DNA from: Pseudomonas paracarnis
GTDB lineage: Bacteria; Pseudomonadota; Gammaproteobacteria; Pseudomonadales; Pseudomonadaceae
Length of the DNA stretch: 64,000 nucleotides
Assembly (NCBI RefSeq): GCF_904063055.1
Contig: NZ_CAJFCN010000014.1
Coordinates: 1-64,000 of the forward strand
Reading direction: 5' to 3'
The position numbers and the translations under genes were made by a program. Each line of letters starts with the position of its first letter. The first letter of the stretch is position 1. Of the stretch, positions 8,274 to 16,466 are shown piece after piece. The notes beneath the pieces are model-generated. The model saw only the letters and a list, made by a program, of their open reading frames with translations. It was not told the origin of the DNA and did not search any database.

Positions 8274-8588
8274 TCAGCCCAGTGCGGCCAGTTGCGCCAC
8301 GGTTTCCGGAAAGCGCGCCACCAGGCGGATCAGGGTGACGGCCTGGGCGTTGGGTTTGGCCCGGCCTTGTTCCCAGTTCTCCAGGGTGCGGGTGTTGGTA
8401 CGCAGATACATGGCGAATACCGACCGGGAGAGGTTGAGTTGCTGGCGCACAGCGATCACCTCGTCTGCGGTAAGCGGCGCCAGCTTGTTGAGGTGCACTT
8501 TGTGGTTGCGCAGGGTGATTTTACCCTGGCGTTCATCGGCCAAAGCGTCGAAGCCTTCGACCAGTTCGGAAAAGATGTCACGTTTCAT
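8274..8588 (-). CDS. HTH antitoxin (HigA-2/NadS type)
   Basis: A 104-residue protein whose C-terminal half is an XRE-type helix-turn-helix (LTADEVIAVRQQLNLSRSVF, then TRTLENWEQGRAKP). The N-terminal half probably contacts the toxin. It starts inside the last codons of the upstream RelE-type gene (11-nt overlap), giving the toxin-first order of higBA modules. Such antitoxins neutralise the toxin and repress their own promoter. Assignment is from motif and context. Confidence 0.85.
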   Translation of the reverse strand: MKRDIFSELVEGFDALADERQGKITLRNHKVHLNKLAPLTADEVIAVRQQLNLSRSVFAMYLRTNTRTLENWEQGRAKPNAQAVTLIRLVARFPETVAQLAALG

Positions 8589-8928
8589 TGTGCATTCTCG
8601 CTTTGATTTCCCTGACCAGCATGTGTTTAAGGGCTTTCTTGTGTTGCGGTGCCAGGTCGTTTTGTTCGTGTTTGCCGTACAAGGTGAATAACCAGAATTG
8701 CGTACCGCCTGACCACCAGTAATAAATGACCCGCAGGCCACCGCGCTTGCCTTTGTTTCGTCGTTCATCGATGAAGCGAACCTTCCTCAACCCGCCCGTC
8801 CCTTCGATCACGTCTCCTGCTTCGGGGTTTTTCATTAACTCCTGTTGAAAACCCTGGAAAAGCTCGTCACTCAGATAGTCTTTGCGATACCGCTCGAATG
8901 CCGGCAGTTCGATAAATAGAGCATCCAT
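8578..8928 (-). CDS. RelE/HigB-type toxin (mRNA interferase family)
   Basis: A 116-residue protein with the RelE/HigB-2 pattern: GLRKVRFIDERRNKGKRGGL followed by RVIYYWW and FWLFTLYGKHEQNDL, then a lysine-rich helix near LAPQHKKALKHML. Members cleave ribosome-bound mRNA. I use ATG 8928 (MDALFIELPAFERYRKDYL); an earlier start at 8979 has weaker support. It overlaps the antitoxin gene, and about 240 nt separate it from nuoN, with no further gene in that gap. Confidence 0.85.
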   Translation of the reverse strand: MDALFIELPAFERYRKDYLSDELFQGFQQELMKNPEAGDVIEGTGGLRKVRFIDERRNKGKRGGLRVIYYWWSGGTQFWLFTLYGKHEQNDLAPQHKKALKHMLVREIKARMHNET

Positions 8929-9119
8929 GTTCTGTACGTTGCCTGCGTAGAGTTTGGTGGCCCACCCGCGTTGGGTCAAGTGACCTTGCTGTGGGAACTT
9001 TCTTAAAACGCAGACACCATACGGCCGGCTTCAGCGGGTAGATGCCAGATGAAGAGGTAGATCGAGGAGGACAATTCAGCGAGTCGAGGAGGGAAAAGCA
9101 AGTTTCTGGGAAATGCAAA

Positions 9120-9147
9120 ACGGCGCCCAAAGGCGCCGTTCTGTTTA
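9120..9147 (-). terminator. Terminator of the nuo operon
   Basis: The 8-bp stem ACGGCGCC/GGCGCCGT (9120-9127 and 9132-9139) is followed on the minus strand by TTTTGCATTT. It lies 27 nt beyond the nuoN stop. Confidence 0.85.
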
Positions 9148-9165
9148 CTGCATCAATCTAAGCGA

Positions 9166-10629
9166 TCAAACGCCCAGCACCGCGTGCTGCACCAGGGTGA
9201 GCAACGGTTGTGGGTACACGCCCAGGAAGAACGCGAGCAGGGCGATGGCCAGCAGCATGACGCCACCGGCTTTCTGTTCCCAGTGCAGCTCGGCATCCAC
9301 ACGGCGCAGGTTTGGCTCGATCAGGTACAGGGTGACCATCACGCGCAGGTAGTAGAACACGCCGATGGCGCTGCCCAGTACCAGGGACGCTACCAACCAC
9401 CACTCGTGGGCTTCAACACCGGTCGCGACGATGTAGAACTTGCCGATAAAGCCCGCCGTCAGCGGAATACCGGCCAGGGACAGCATCATTACGGTGAGTA
9501 CGGCGGTCAGGTACGGACGGCGCCAGAACAGGCCGCGGTATTCGTACAGGGCGTCGGCGTCACGGCCTTTATAAGGCGACGACATCAGCGTGATCACGCC
9601 GAATGCGCCAAGGCTGGTGATCACGTAGGTGACCAGGTACACGCCGATGGCTTCCACGGCCAGGCCTTTGCTCGCCACCAAGGCGATCAGCAGGTAGCCG
9701 AAGTGGGCGATGGACGAATAACCCAGCAGACGCTTGAGGTTGTTCTGGGTCAGCGCCAGCAGGTTACCGAACAGGATCGACGCAATGGCGATCACGGTCA
9801 GCACGTTGCTCAGCACGCCGGTGTTGGCGGCAGGGGAGATCTGGAACAGACGCACCATCACTGCAAACACGGCCACTTTCGACGCGGTCGCCAGGAACGC
9901 GGCCACCGGCGCCGGGGCGCCTTCGTACACGTCCGGGGTCCACAGGTGGAACGGCACCAGCGACAGCTTGAACGCCAGGCCGATCAGCATCATCGCCAGG
10001 CCCAACTGGGCAATCGGCGCCGGGCTGTTGGTGGCGGCCAGCGCGTGGCCGATACCGGTGAAGCTCAGGCTGCCGGCTTCGGCGTAGAGCAGGGCCATAC
10101 CGAACAACAGGAACGCGGAACCGGCGGCCGACAGCACCATGTACTTGATGCCGGCTTCCAGGGAGCGTTTATTGAAGAAGGCATAGGCCACCAGGCCGTA
10201 GGTCGGGATCGACAGCAGTTCCAGGCCGATGAACAAGCCAGCCAGGTGCTGCGCGCTGACCAGCACGATACCGCCGGCCGCAGCCAGCAGGATCAGCAGG
10301 TACAGCTCTTCGCGGTTGCCAGGGTAGCCGGTGCCGCCTTCGCCGAGGTAGGCGTGGGCGAGGGTGACGCAGGCCAGGGTCGCCACCAGGATCAGGGCGA
10401 TGTACAGCAGCGCGAAGTCATCGACCATCATCAATGGCGTGACTGCCAGTGGCGCGACCTTGAGGGCCGGGATGATCGACAGCAGGGCCAGGTTCAACCC
10501 GGCGCAGGACAGCAGGAACGTTTGCGAGTGATTGCGGCGCCAGGCGATTGCCAGCATCACCACCACGATGGTGAGGCTGGTAATCAGCAGCGGCGCAAGC
10601 GCGATAAAGTGTTGGATCGTGAATTCCAT
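9166..10629 (-). CDS. nuoN: NADH-quinone oxidoreductase subunit N
   Basis: A 487-residue, antiporter-like membrane subunit of complex I with about 14 hydrophobic helices. The lysine/glutamate proton-channel region is visible (KYMVLSAAGSAFLLFG and GLAFKLSLVPFHLWTPDVYE). It moves protons across the inner membrane coupled to NADH oxidation. ATG 10629 is the family start; the frame also runs upstream over the nuoM end. It is the last gene of the nuo operon, 7 nt after nuoM. Confidence 0.97.
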   Translation of the reverse strand: MEFTIQHFIALAPLLITSLTIVVVMLAIAWRRNHSQTFLLSCAGLNLALLSIIPALKVAPLAVTPLMMVDDFALLYIALILVATLACVTLAHAYLGEGGTGYPGNREELYLLILLAAAGGIVLVSAQHLAGLFIGLELLSIPTYGLVAYAFFNKRSLEAGIKYMVLSAAGSAFLLFGMALLYAEAGSLSFTGIGHALAATNSPAPIAQLGLAMMLIGLAFKLSLVPFHLWTPDVYEGAPAPVAAFLATASKVAVFAVMVRLFQISPAANTGVLSNVLTVIAIASILFGNLLALTQNNLKRLLGYSSIAHFGYLLIALVASKGLAVEAIGVYLVTYVITSLGAFGVITLMSSPYKGRDADALYEYRGLFWRRPYLTAVLTVMMLSLAGIPLTAGFIGKFYIVATGVEAHEWWLVASLVLGSAIGVFYYLRVMVTLYLIEPNLRRVDAELHWEQKAGGVMLLAIALLAFFLGVYPQPLLTLVQHAVLGV

Positions 10630-10636
10630 AGCGCTC

Positions 10637-12169
10637 TTACCGGGCCGAAGCGAGTTGGGAGAAGGCGGTGCCGAACCACTGCTGCACGCCATGCATCGTT
10701 GCGGCAGAAGTGTCCAGGAACGGTTGCGGGTACACGCCGATGAAGATCAGCAGTACCGCAAGGCCGAGCACCATGATCAGTTCGCGCGCGTCCATGCCTT
10801 GCAGGACGGTGTCGGACTTGGCCGGGCCGAAGTAGGCGCGGTGGATCATGATCAGCGAGTAGACCGAACCGAACACCAGGCCGGAGGTAGCAATGGCACT
10901 GATCCACGGCGTCTGCACAAAGGCACCCATCAGGATCAGGAACTCGCCGATGAAGTTACCGGTACCCGGCAAGCCCAGGGATGCGGCGGCGAAGAACAGG
11001 CTGATCGCCGGCAGGTATGCGATGCGCGACCACACGCCACCCATCTCACGCATGTCACGGGTGTGCAGGCGTTCGTACAGCTGGCCACTGAGGATAAAGA
11101 GGGCAGCGGCCGAAACACCGTGGGCCAACATCTGGATCACTGCGCCTTGCAACGCCAGCTGGCTGCCGGAGTAGATGCCGATCAGTACGAAACCCATGTG
11201 GGAAACGGACGAGAAGGCAATCAGGCGCTTGATGTCGGTTTGGGCGAAGGCCAGGAACGCACCGTAGAAGATCCCGATCAGACCCAGGGTCATGGCAATC
11301 GGCGCGAACTCGGCCGAGGCATTCGGGAACAGCGGCAGGGCGAAACGCAGCAGGCCGTAGGCAGCGGTCTTCAACAGGATACCGGCGAGGTCCACAGAGC
11401 CGGCAGTCGGCGCCTGGGCGTGGGCGTCAGGCAACCAGGAGTGGAACGGCACCACCGGCAGCTTCACCGCGAAGGCGATGAAGAAGCCCAGCATCAGCAC
11501 GTACTCGGTGGTCAGCGACATCTTGGTTTTCAACAGGTCGGCGTAGTTGAAGGTAATCACGCCGGTGTTGTTGAAGTTGACCAGGACCAGACCCAGGATC
11601 GCCACCAACATGATCAGGCCGGAAGCCTGGGTAAAGATGAAGAACTTGGTCGCTGCGTAGATCCGGGTTTTCTTGCCGTCCGAAGAACTGTGACCCCAGA
11701 GCGCGATGAGGAAGTACATCGGCACCAGCATCATTTCCCAGAAGAAGAAGAACATGAACAGGTCGAGGGCGAGGAACACGCCGACAACGCCGCCCAGGAT
11801 CCACATCAGGTTCAGGTGGAAGAAGCCCACGTGACGCTGGATCTCTTTCCAGGAGCAGAGTACCGAGAGGATACCCAGCAGGCCGGTCAGCAGGATCATC
11901 AACAGCGACAGGCCGTCGAGGGCCAGGTGCACGTTGATGCCGAAGCGCTGGATCCACACGTGCTTGAATTCAAGCGCGAAGGTGGGATCGACACCCGGTG
12001 CCGGAGCGAATGAATAGTCACCGTGGGCCCACAGCCAGAGGCCGAGCGCGAGTTCCAGGGACATGGTCAGCAACGCAATCCAGCGGGGGAGGGTGGCGCC
12101 GAAGCGTTCACCCATCCAGCAGAGCAGGCCGCCGATAAAGGGGATCAGGATTAGCCAGGGCAGAATCAT
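10637..12169 (-). CDS. nuoM: NADH-quinone oxidoreductase subunit M
   Basis: A 510-residue polytopic membrane subunit of complex I, related to Mrp-type antiporters. Typical sequences are FFFWEMMLVPMYFLIALWG (with the conserved Glu of TM5), FAVKLPVVPFHSWLPDAHAQ and SSVSHMGFVLIG. It forms one of the three proton-translocating modules. The start is ATG 12169 (MILPWLILIPFIGG). It follows nuoL after 55 nt and precedes nuoN. Confidence 0.97.
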   Translation of the reverse strand: MILPWLILIPFIGGLLCWMGERFGATLPRWIALLTMSLELALGLWLWAHGDYSFAPAPGVDPTFALEFKHVWIQRFGINVHLALDGLSLLMILLTGLLGILSVLCSWKEIQRHVGFFHLNLMWILGGVVGVFLALDLFMFFFFWEMMLVPMYFLIALWGHSSSDGKKTRIYAATKFFIFTQASGLIMLVAILGLVLVNFNNTGVITFNYADLLKTKMSLTTEYVLMLGFFIAFAVKLPVVPFHSWLPDAHAQAPTAGSVDLAGILLKTAAYGLLRFALPLFPNASAEFAPIAMTLGLIGIFYGAFLAFAQTDIKRLIAFSSVSHMGFVLIGIYSGSQLALQGAVIQMLAHGVSAAALFILSGQLYERLHTRDMREMGGVWSRIAYLPAISLFFAAASLGLPGTGNFIGEFLILMGAFVQTPWISAIATSGLVFGSVYSLIMIHRAYFGPAKSDTVLQGMDARELIMVLGLAVLLIFIGVYPQPFLDTSAATMHGVQQWFGTAFSQLASAR

Positions 12170-12224
12170 GACGGGCTCGTTTCCTTTCGCAAGTTTGCAA
12201 AGTACGCAGTGCACTTAAACATAG

Positions 12225-14078
12225 TCAGACCGCTACCACGACGATGGCGCCGATCACCAGCACGGCACCGGCCGCCATGGACGCTGCATACCAACGCAAT
12301 TGGCCGGTCTCGCTGCGGCTCAGGGCGGTGTGACCGGCCTTGGCGGCACGCGGGATCAAACCGATGGTCTGGTCGAGCGGGTCTTTGCGCAGCACGTGGC
12401 TGATCGCAAGGTAAGGTTTGACGAACAGTTTGTCGTAGATCCAGTCGAAGCCCCAGGCAGCGAACCACCAGGCCGACAGGAAGCGACCAATGCCACTGTT
12501 GGCCACGGCAGTCACGAAGCGACGCTTGCCGAGGAACAGCAGGGCCGCCAGCAGGATACCGGCGATGGCGATGGCGCCCGAGGCGATTTCCAGGCTGTGC
12601 TGGGCTTCGCCGCCGGCATGGCCGACGCTTTGTGGCAATACACCGTGCAGTGGCGGGGTGATCATCGCACCGACGAAGGTCGACAGGATGATCAGCACCG
12701 ACAGTGGCAACCAATGGGAGATGCCGTGGCCTGCGTGCGCTTCGGTCTTGGCTTCACCGTGGAAGGTGATGAAGATCAGGCGGAAGGTGTACAGCGAGGT
12801 CATGAACGCACCCACCAGGCCTGCGTACAGCAGGTTCTGGTTACCGCTGGCAAAGGCTTCCCAGAGGATCTCGTCCTTGGAGTAGAAACCGGCGGTCACC
12901 AACGGCAGGGCGGCCAGGGCGGCACCACCGACGATGAAGCTGGCGTAGGCCAGTGGCAGTTTCTTCCACAGGCCGCCCATCTTGAAGATGTTCTGCTCGT
13001 GGTGGCAGGCGACGATCACCGCACCGGAGGCGAGGAACAGCAACGCCTTGAAGAACGCGTGGGTCATCAGGTGGAAGATCGCCGCGTCCCAGGCGCCAAC
13101 GCCCAGGGCCAGGAACATGTAGCCGATCTGGCTCATGGTCGAGTAGGCGAGGATACGTTTGATGTCGGTCTGCACCAGCGCGGCGAAGCCGGCCAGTACC
13201 AAGGTCACGCCGCCGACGATGCCCACCAGGTGCAGGATGTCCGGCGCCAGGGTGAACAGGCCGTGGGTACGGGCGATCAGGTAGACACCGGCGGTCACCA
13301 TGGTGGCGGCGTGGATCAGTGCCGACACCGGGGTAGGGCCGGCCATCGCATCCGCCAGCCAGGTTTGCAGTGGCAGCTGCGCAGATTTACCCACGGCGCC
13401 GCCCAGCAGCATCAGGGTGGCAAGAGTGATCCAGAAGTCGCCGACCTGGAATTTCTGCGGTGCCAGCACCAGCAGTTCCTGGATGTTCAGCGTGCCCACC
13501 TGTTGGAACAGGATGAACAGGCCTATGGCCATGAACACGTCGCCGATGCGGGTGACGATAAATGCCTTGAGTGCCGCGTTACCGTTGTTGCGGTTGCTGT
13601 AGTAGAAACCGATCAACAGGTACGAGCACAGGCCCACGCCTTCCCAGCCGAAATACAGGAACAACAGGTTATCGCCCAGCACCAGGAACAGCATGCTGGC
13701 GATAAAAAGGTTGGTGTACGAGAAGAAGCGCGAGTAACCCGCTTCACCGCGCATGTACCAGGATGCGAACAGGTGGATCAGGAAGCCCACACCCACCACC
13801 ACGCCGAGCATGGTGATCGACAGGCCGTCGATGTAGAGGGCGAAGTTGGGCTTGAAGCCCTCGACCGCCATCCACTGCCACAGCACCAGGGTGTAGTGAC
13901 CGCCTTCAGGCGGTGCCACGTTGAATTGCCAGATGACGTAGGCGGCCACGATGGCCGACAGGCCGATGGAGCCCACGCCGATCAGGGCCGAGAGGTTTTC
14001 CGACCAGCGCCCGCGAGAGAACGACAGCAGCAGGAAACCGATCAGGGGGAATACGAAAGTCAGAAAGATCATGTTCAT
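12225..14078 (-). CDS. nuoL: NADH-quinone oxidoreductase subunit L
   Basis: A 617-residue membrane subunit with the antiporter core (FFSYTNLFIASMLFLVLGDN, WEGVGLCSYLLIGFYY, SAQLPLQTWLADAMAGPTPV) and the C-terminal extension that forms the long lateral helix bridging NuoM and NuoN. It is the distal proton pump of complex I. Its ATG overlaps the nuoK stop by 4 nt (ATGA), indicating translational coupling. Confidence 0.97.
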   Translation of the reverse strand: MNMIFLTFVFPLIGFLLLSFSRGRWSENLSALIGVGSIGLSAIVAAYVIWQFNVAPPEGGHYTLVLWQWMAVEGFKPNFALYIDGLSITMLGVVVGVGFLIHLFASWYMRGEAGYSRFFSYTNLFIASMLFLVLGDNLLFLYFGWEGVGLCSYLLIGFYYSNRNNGNAALKAFIVTRIGDVFMAIGLFILFQQVGTLNIQELLVLAPQKFQVGDFWITLATLMLLGGAVGKSAQLPLQTWLADAMAGPTPVSALIHAATMVTAGVYLIARTHGLFTLAPDILHLVGIVGGVTLVLAGFAALVQTDIKRILAYSTMSQIGYMFLALGVGAWDAAIFHLMTHAFFKALLFLASGAVIVACHHEQNIFKMGGLWKKLPLAYASFIVGGAALAALPLVTAGFYSKDEILWEAFASGNQNLLYAGLVGAFMTSLYTFRLIFITFHGEAKTEAHAGHGISHWLPLSVLIILSTFVGAMITPPLHGVLPQSVGHAGGEAQHSLEIASGAIAIAGILLAALLFLGKRRFVTAVANSGIGRFLSAWWFAAWGFDWIYDKLFVKPYLAISHVLRKDPLDQTIGLIPRAAKAGHTALSRSETGQLRWYAASMAAGAVLVIGAIVVVAV

Positions 14079-14383
14079 CCGCGCATCTCACTGGCAGCGT
14101 CGATATCAAGCGTGTGGAAGCGACGATACAGCTGCAGCAGGATCGCCAGGCCAATACTGGCTTCGGCGGCTGCCAGGCTGATCACCAGGATGAACATCAC
14201 TTGCCCATCCGGCTGGCCCCAACGTGCGCCTGCCACAATGAACGCCAGTGCCGCGGCGTTCATCATGATTTCCAGGCTCATCAACACGAACAGAATGTTA
14301 CGGCGAACCATCAGGCCGACCAGGCCAAGGCAGAACAGGATGCCGGCGACCGCCAGACCATGCTCCAAAGGGATAGCAGGCAT
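14075..14383 (-). CDS. nuoK: NADH-quinone oxidoreductase subunit K
   Basis: A 102-residue subunit with three transmembrane helices. It includes the conserved glutamates in NILFVLMSLEIMMN and AAAEASIGLAIL that line the proton path. Two ATGs are possible: 14383 has AAGGAG 8 nt upstream and gives the usual length, while 14389 leaves only 2 nt, so I chose 14383. It starts 2 nt after the nuoJ stop. Confidence 0.95.
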   Translation of the reverse strand: MPAIPLEHGLAVAGILFCLGLVGLMVRRNILFVLMSLEIMMNAAALAFIVAGARWGQPDGQVMFILVISLAAAEASIGLAILLQLYRRFHTLDIDAASEMRG

Positions 14384-14385
14384 CG

Positions 14386-14889
14386 TCATTGCTCCTTGGC
14401 TTCGTTGCGGCCCAAGTGGAAGGCAGTGATGGCTGCGGCGAGCAGCAGCATCGAAGCCAGTTCGACCACCAGCAGGTACGGGCCGAACAGGCTGATGCCC
14501 ACGGCTTTCGCGTCTACGGTGGTGTGGCCGATGGCCTGGCCGCTCTGGTGAGCGAACAGCACATACAGCAGTTCACCCAGCAGCAAGGCGGCGAGGACAA
14601 CCGGGCCGAGCCAGATGCCGGGCTTGAGCCAGACGCGCTCCTGGGCGACCGAAGCCGGCCCCAGGTTGAGCATCATCACCACAAACACGAACAGCACCAT
14701 GATGGCGCCGGCGTAGGCGATCACTTCCAGCACACCGGCGAACGGTGCGCCGAGGCTGAAAAAGGTCATGGCCACGGCGATCAGTGAAATGATCAGGTAG
14801 AGCAGGGCGTGCACGGGGTTAGTGTTGGTGATCACGCGAAGCGTGGACACCACTGCAATACCCGATGCGAAATAGAAAGCGAATTCCAT
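14386..14889 (-). CDS. nuoJ: NADH-quinone oxidoreductase subunit J
   Basis: A 167-residue membrane subunit with five hydrophobic helices. The TM3 pattern VIAYAGAIMVLFVFVVMMLN contains the pi-bulge tyrosine region typical of NuoJ. It connects the quinone site to the proton-pumping arm. It begins 9 nt after the nuoI stop. Confidence 0.96.
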   Translation of the reverse strand: MEFAFYFASGIAVVSTLRVITNTNPVHALLYLIISLIAVAMTFFSLGAPFAGVLEVIAYAGAIMVLFVFVVMMLNLGPASVAQERVWLKPGIWLGPVVLAALLLGELLYVLFAHQSGQAIGHTTVDAKAVGISLFGPYLLVVELASMLLLAAAITAFHLGRNEAKEQ

Positions 14890-14898
14890 CTTTCTTCC

Positions 14899-15447
14899 TT
14901 AAGGCAGCAAGCTCTTCACGTTGATCGGCTCGGCTTCGTTTTGTGCGGCGCCTTTTGGCTTACCGGCAACGGCCATACCTGCAACACGATAGAAGTTGTA
15001 ATCAGGGTTTTTACCGGTACCTGCGATCAAAAGATCTTCTTTCTCGTACACCAGGTCCTGACGTTTGAACTCGGCCATCTCGAAATCCGGTGTGAGCTGG
15101 ATCGCGGTGGTCGGGCAAGCTTCCTCGCAGAGGCCGCAGAAAATGCAGCGCGAGAAGTTGATGCGGAAGAAGTCCGGGTACCAGCGACCGTCTTCGGTTT
15201 CAGCTTTCTGCAGGGAGATGCAACCCACCGGGCACGCCACGGCGCACAGGTTGCAGGCTACGCAACGCTCTTCGCCGTCGGGGTCGCGGGTCAGTACGAT
15301 GCGGCCGCGATAGCGCGGCGGCAGGTACACCGCTTCTTCGGGGTATTGCAGGGTGTCGCGTTTGCGAAAGCCGTGACCGAACACCATCACCAGGCTTCGC
15401 AACTGGGTACCGGTACCCTTAACGATGTCGCCAATATATTTGAACAT
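14899..15447 (-). CDS. nuoI: NADH-quinone oxidoreductase subunit I (2 x 4Fe-4S)
   Basis: A 182-residue peripheral-arm subunit with two ferredoxin motifs: C62, C65, C68 and C72 (CVACNLCAVACP) and C101, C104, C107 and C111 (CIFCGLCEEACP). These hold clusters N6a and N6b, which pass electrons to N2 on NuoB. It follows nuoH after 11 nt. Confidence 0.97.
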   Translation of the reverse strand: MFKYIGDIVKGTGTQLRSLVMVFGHGFRKRDTLQYPEEAVYLPPRYRGRIVLTRDPDGEERCVACNLCAVACPVGCISLQKAETEDGRWYPDFFRINFSRCIFCGLCEEACPTTAIQLTPDFEMAEFKRQDLVYEKEDLLIAGTGKNPDYNFYRVAGMAVAGKPKGAAQNEAEPINVKSLLP

Positions 15448-15458
15448 GGGTCAAATCC

Positions 15459-16466
15459 TCACTGAACCGCGGCAGCTGGCGTGTTCAACAACACGACGGC
15501 AGCCGTCACCAGCAAATTGATCAGGGTCAGCGGCAGGCAGAATCTCCAGCTGAAATCCATCACCTGGTCATAACGCGGGCGCGGAATCGAGGCGCGCAGC
15601 AGGATGAACAGCATGATGAAGAACGCGGTCTTCAGGAAGAACCAGAAGAAGGCCAACTGCGGCAGGATGCCAAACGGACCGTGCCAGCCGCCGAAGAACA
15701 GCGTGACCAGCAGGGCCGAGATCAAGATGATGCCGATGTACTCACCGACGAAGAACATGCCCCACTTCATGCCGGCATATTCAATGTGGTAACCGTCGGC
15801 CAGTTCCTGTTCCGCTTCCGGCTGGTCGAAGGGGTGACGGTGAGTCACGGCCACGCCAGCGATGAAGAAGGTGCAGAAGCCGAAGAACTGCGGAATGATG
15901 AACCACAGGTTCTGTGCCTGGTACTCGACGATGTCGCGCATGTTGAACGAGCCAACCTGCACCACGATGCCCATCAGTGCCAACCCCATGAACACTTCAT
16001 AGGATACGGTTTGCGCCGAGGCACGCAAGCTGCCCAGCAGGGCGAACTTGTTGTTGCTCGACCAACCGGCGAACAGCACCGCGTATACCGACAAACCGGC
16101 CATGGCGAAGAAGAACAGCAAGCCGATGTTCAGGTCCGCCACGCCCCAGGTCGGGGTGATCGGGATGATCGCAAACGCAATCAGCAAGGCGCTCATGGCG
16201 ACCACCGGTGCCAGGGTGAAGATCACCTTGTCGGCAAACGGCGGGGTCCAGTCTTCCTTGAAGAACATTTTCAGCATGTCGGCAGCGATCTGGAACATGC
16301 CGAACGGGCCAACGCGGTTCGGACCGTAACGGTCCTGCCACCAGCCCAGCAGGCGACGTTCGACGAAGCTGAGCAGGGCGCCAGCGACGACCACGGCCAA
16401 CAGGATCACGATGGCCTTGACCACCGAGATGATCACGTCAATTACTTCCGGCGTGAACCAAGTCAT
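15459..16466 (-). CDS. nuoH: NADH-quinone oxidoreductase subunit H
   Basis: A 335-residue membrane subunit with eight predicted helices that forms the quinone-chamber entrance. Family signatures are visible: LGWWQDRYGPNRVGPFG, HPFDQPEAEQELADGYH with the conserved glutamates, and RASIPRPRYDQVM. Its ATG overlaps the nuoG stop by 4 nt. Confidence 0.97.
   Translation of the reverse strand: MTWFTPEVIDVIISVVKAIVILLAVVVAGALLSFVERRLLGWWQDRYGPNRVGPFGMFQIAADMLKMFFKEDWTPPFADKVIFTLAPVVAMSALLIAFAIIPITPTWGVADLNIGLLFFFAMAGLSVYAVLFAGWSSNNKFALLGSLRASAQTVSYEVFMGLALMGIVVQVGSFNMRDIVEYQAQNLWFIIPQFFGFCTFFIAGVAVTHRHPFDQPEAEQELADGYHIEYAGMKWGMFFVGEYIGIILISALLVTLFFGGWHGPFGILPQLAFFWFFLKTAFFIMLFILLRASIPRPRYDQVMDFSWRFCLPLTLINLLVTAAVVLLNTPAAAVQ

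Noticed and set aside
12300..14429. A 709-codon open frame opposite nuoL and nuoK
   Set aside because: Antisense to certain genes, His/Gln/Asp-rich, no recognisable domain.
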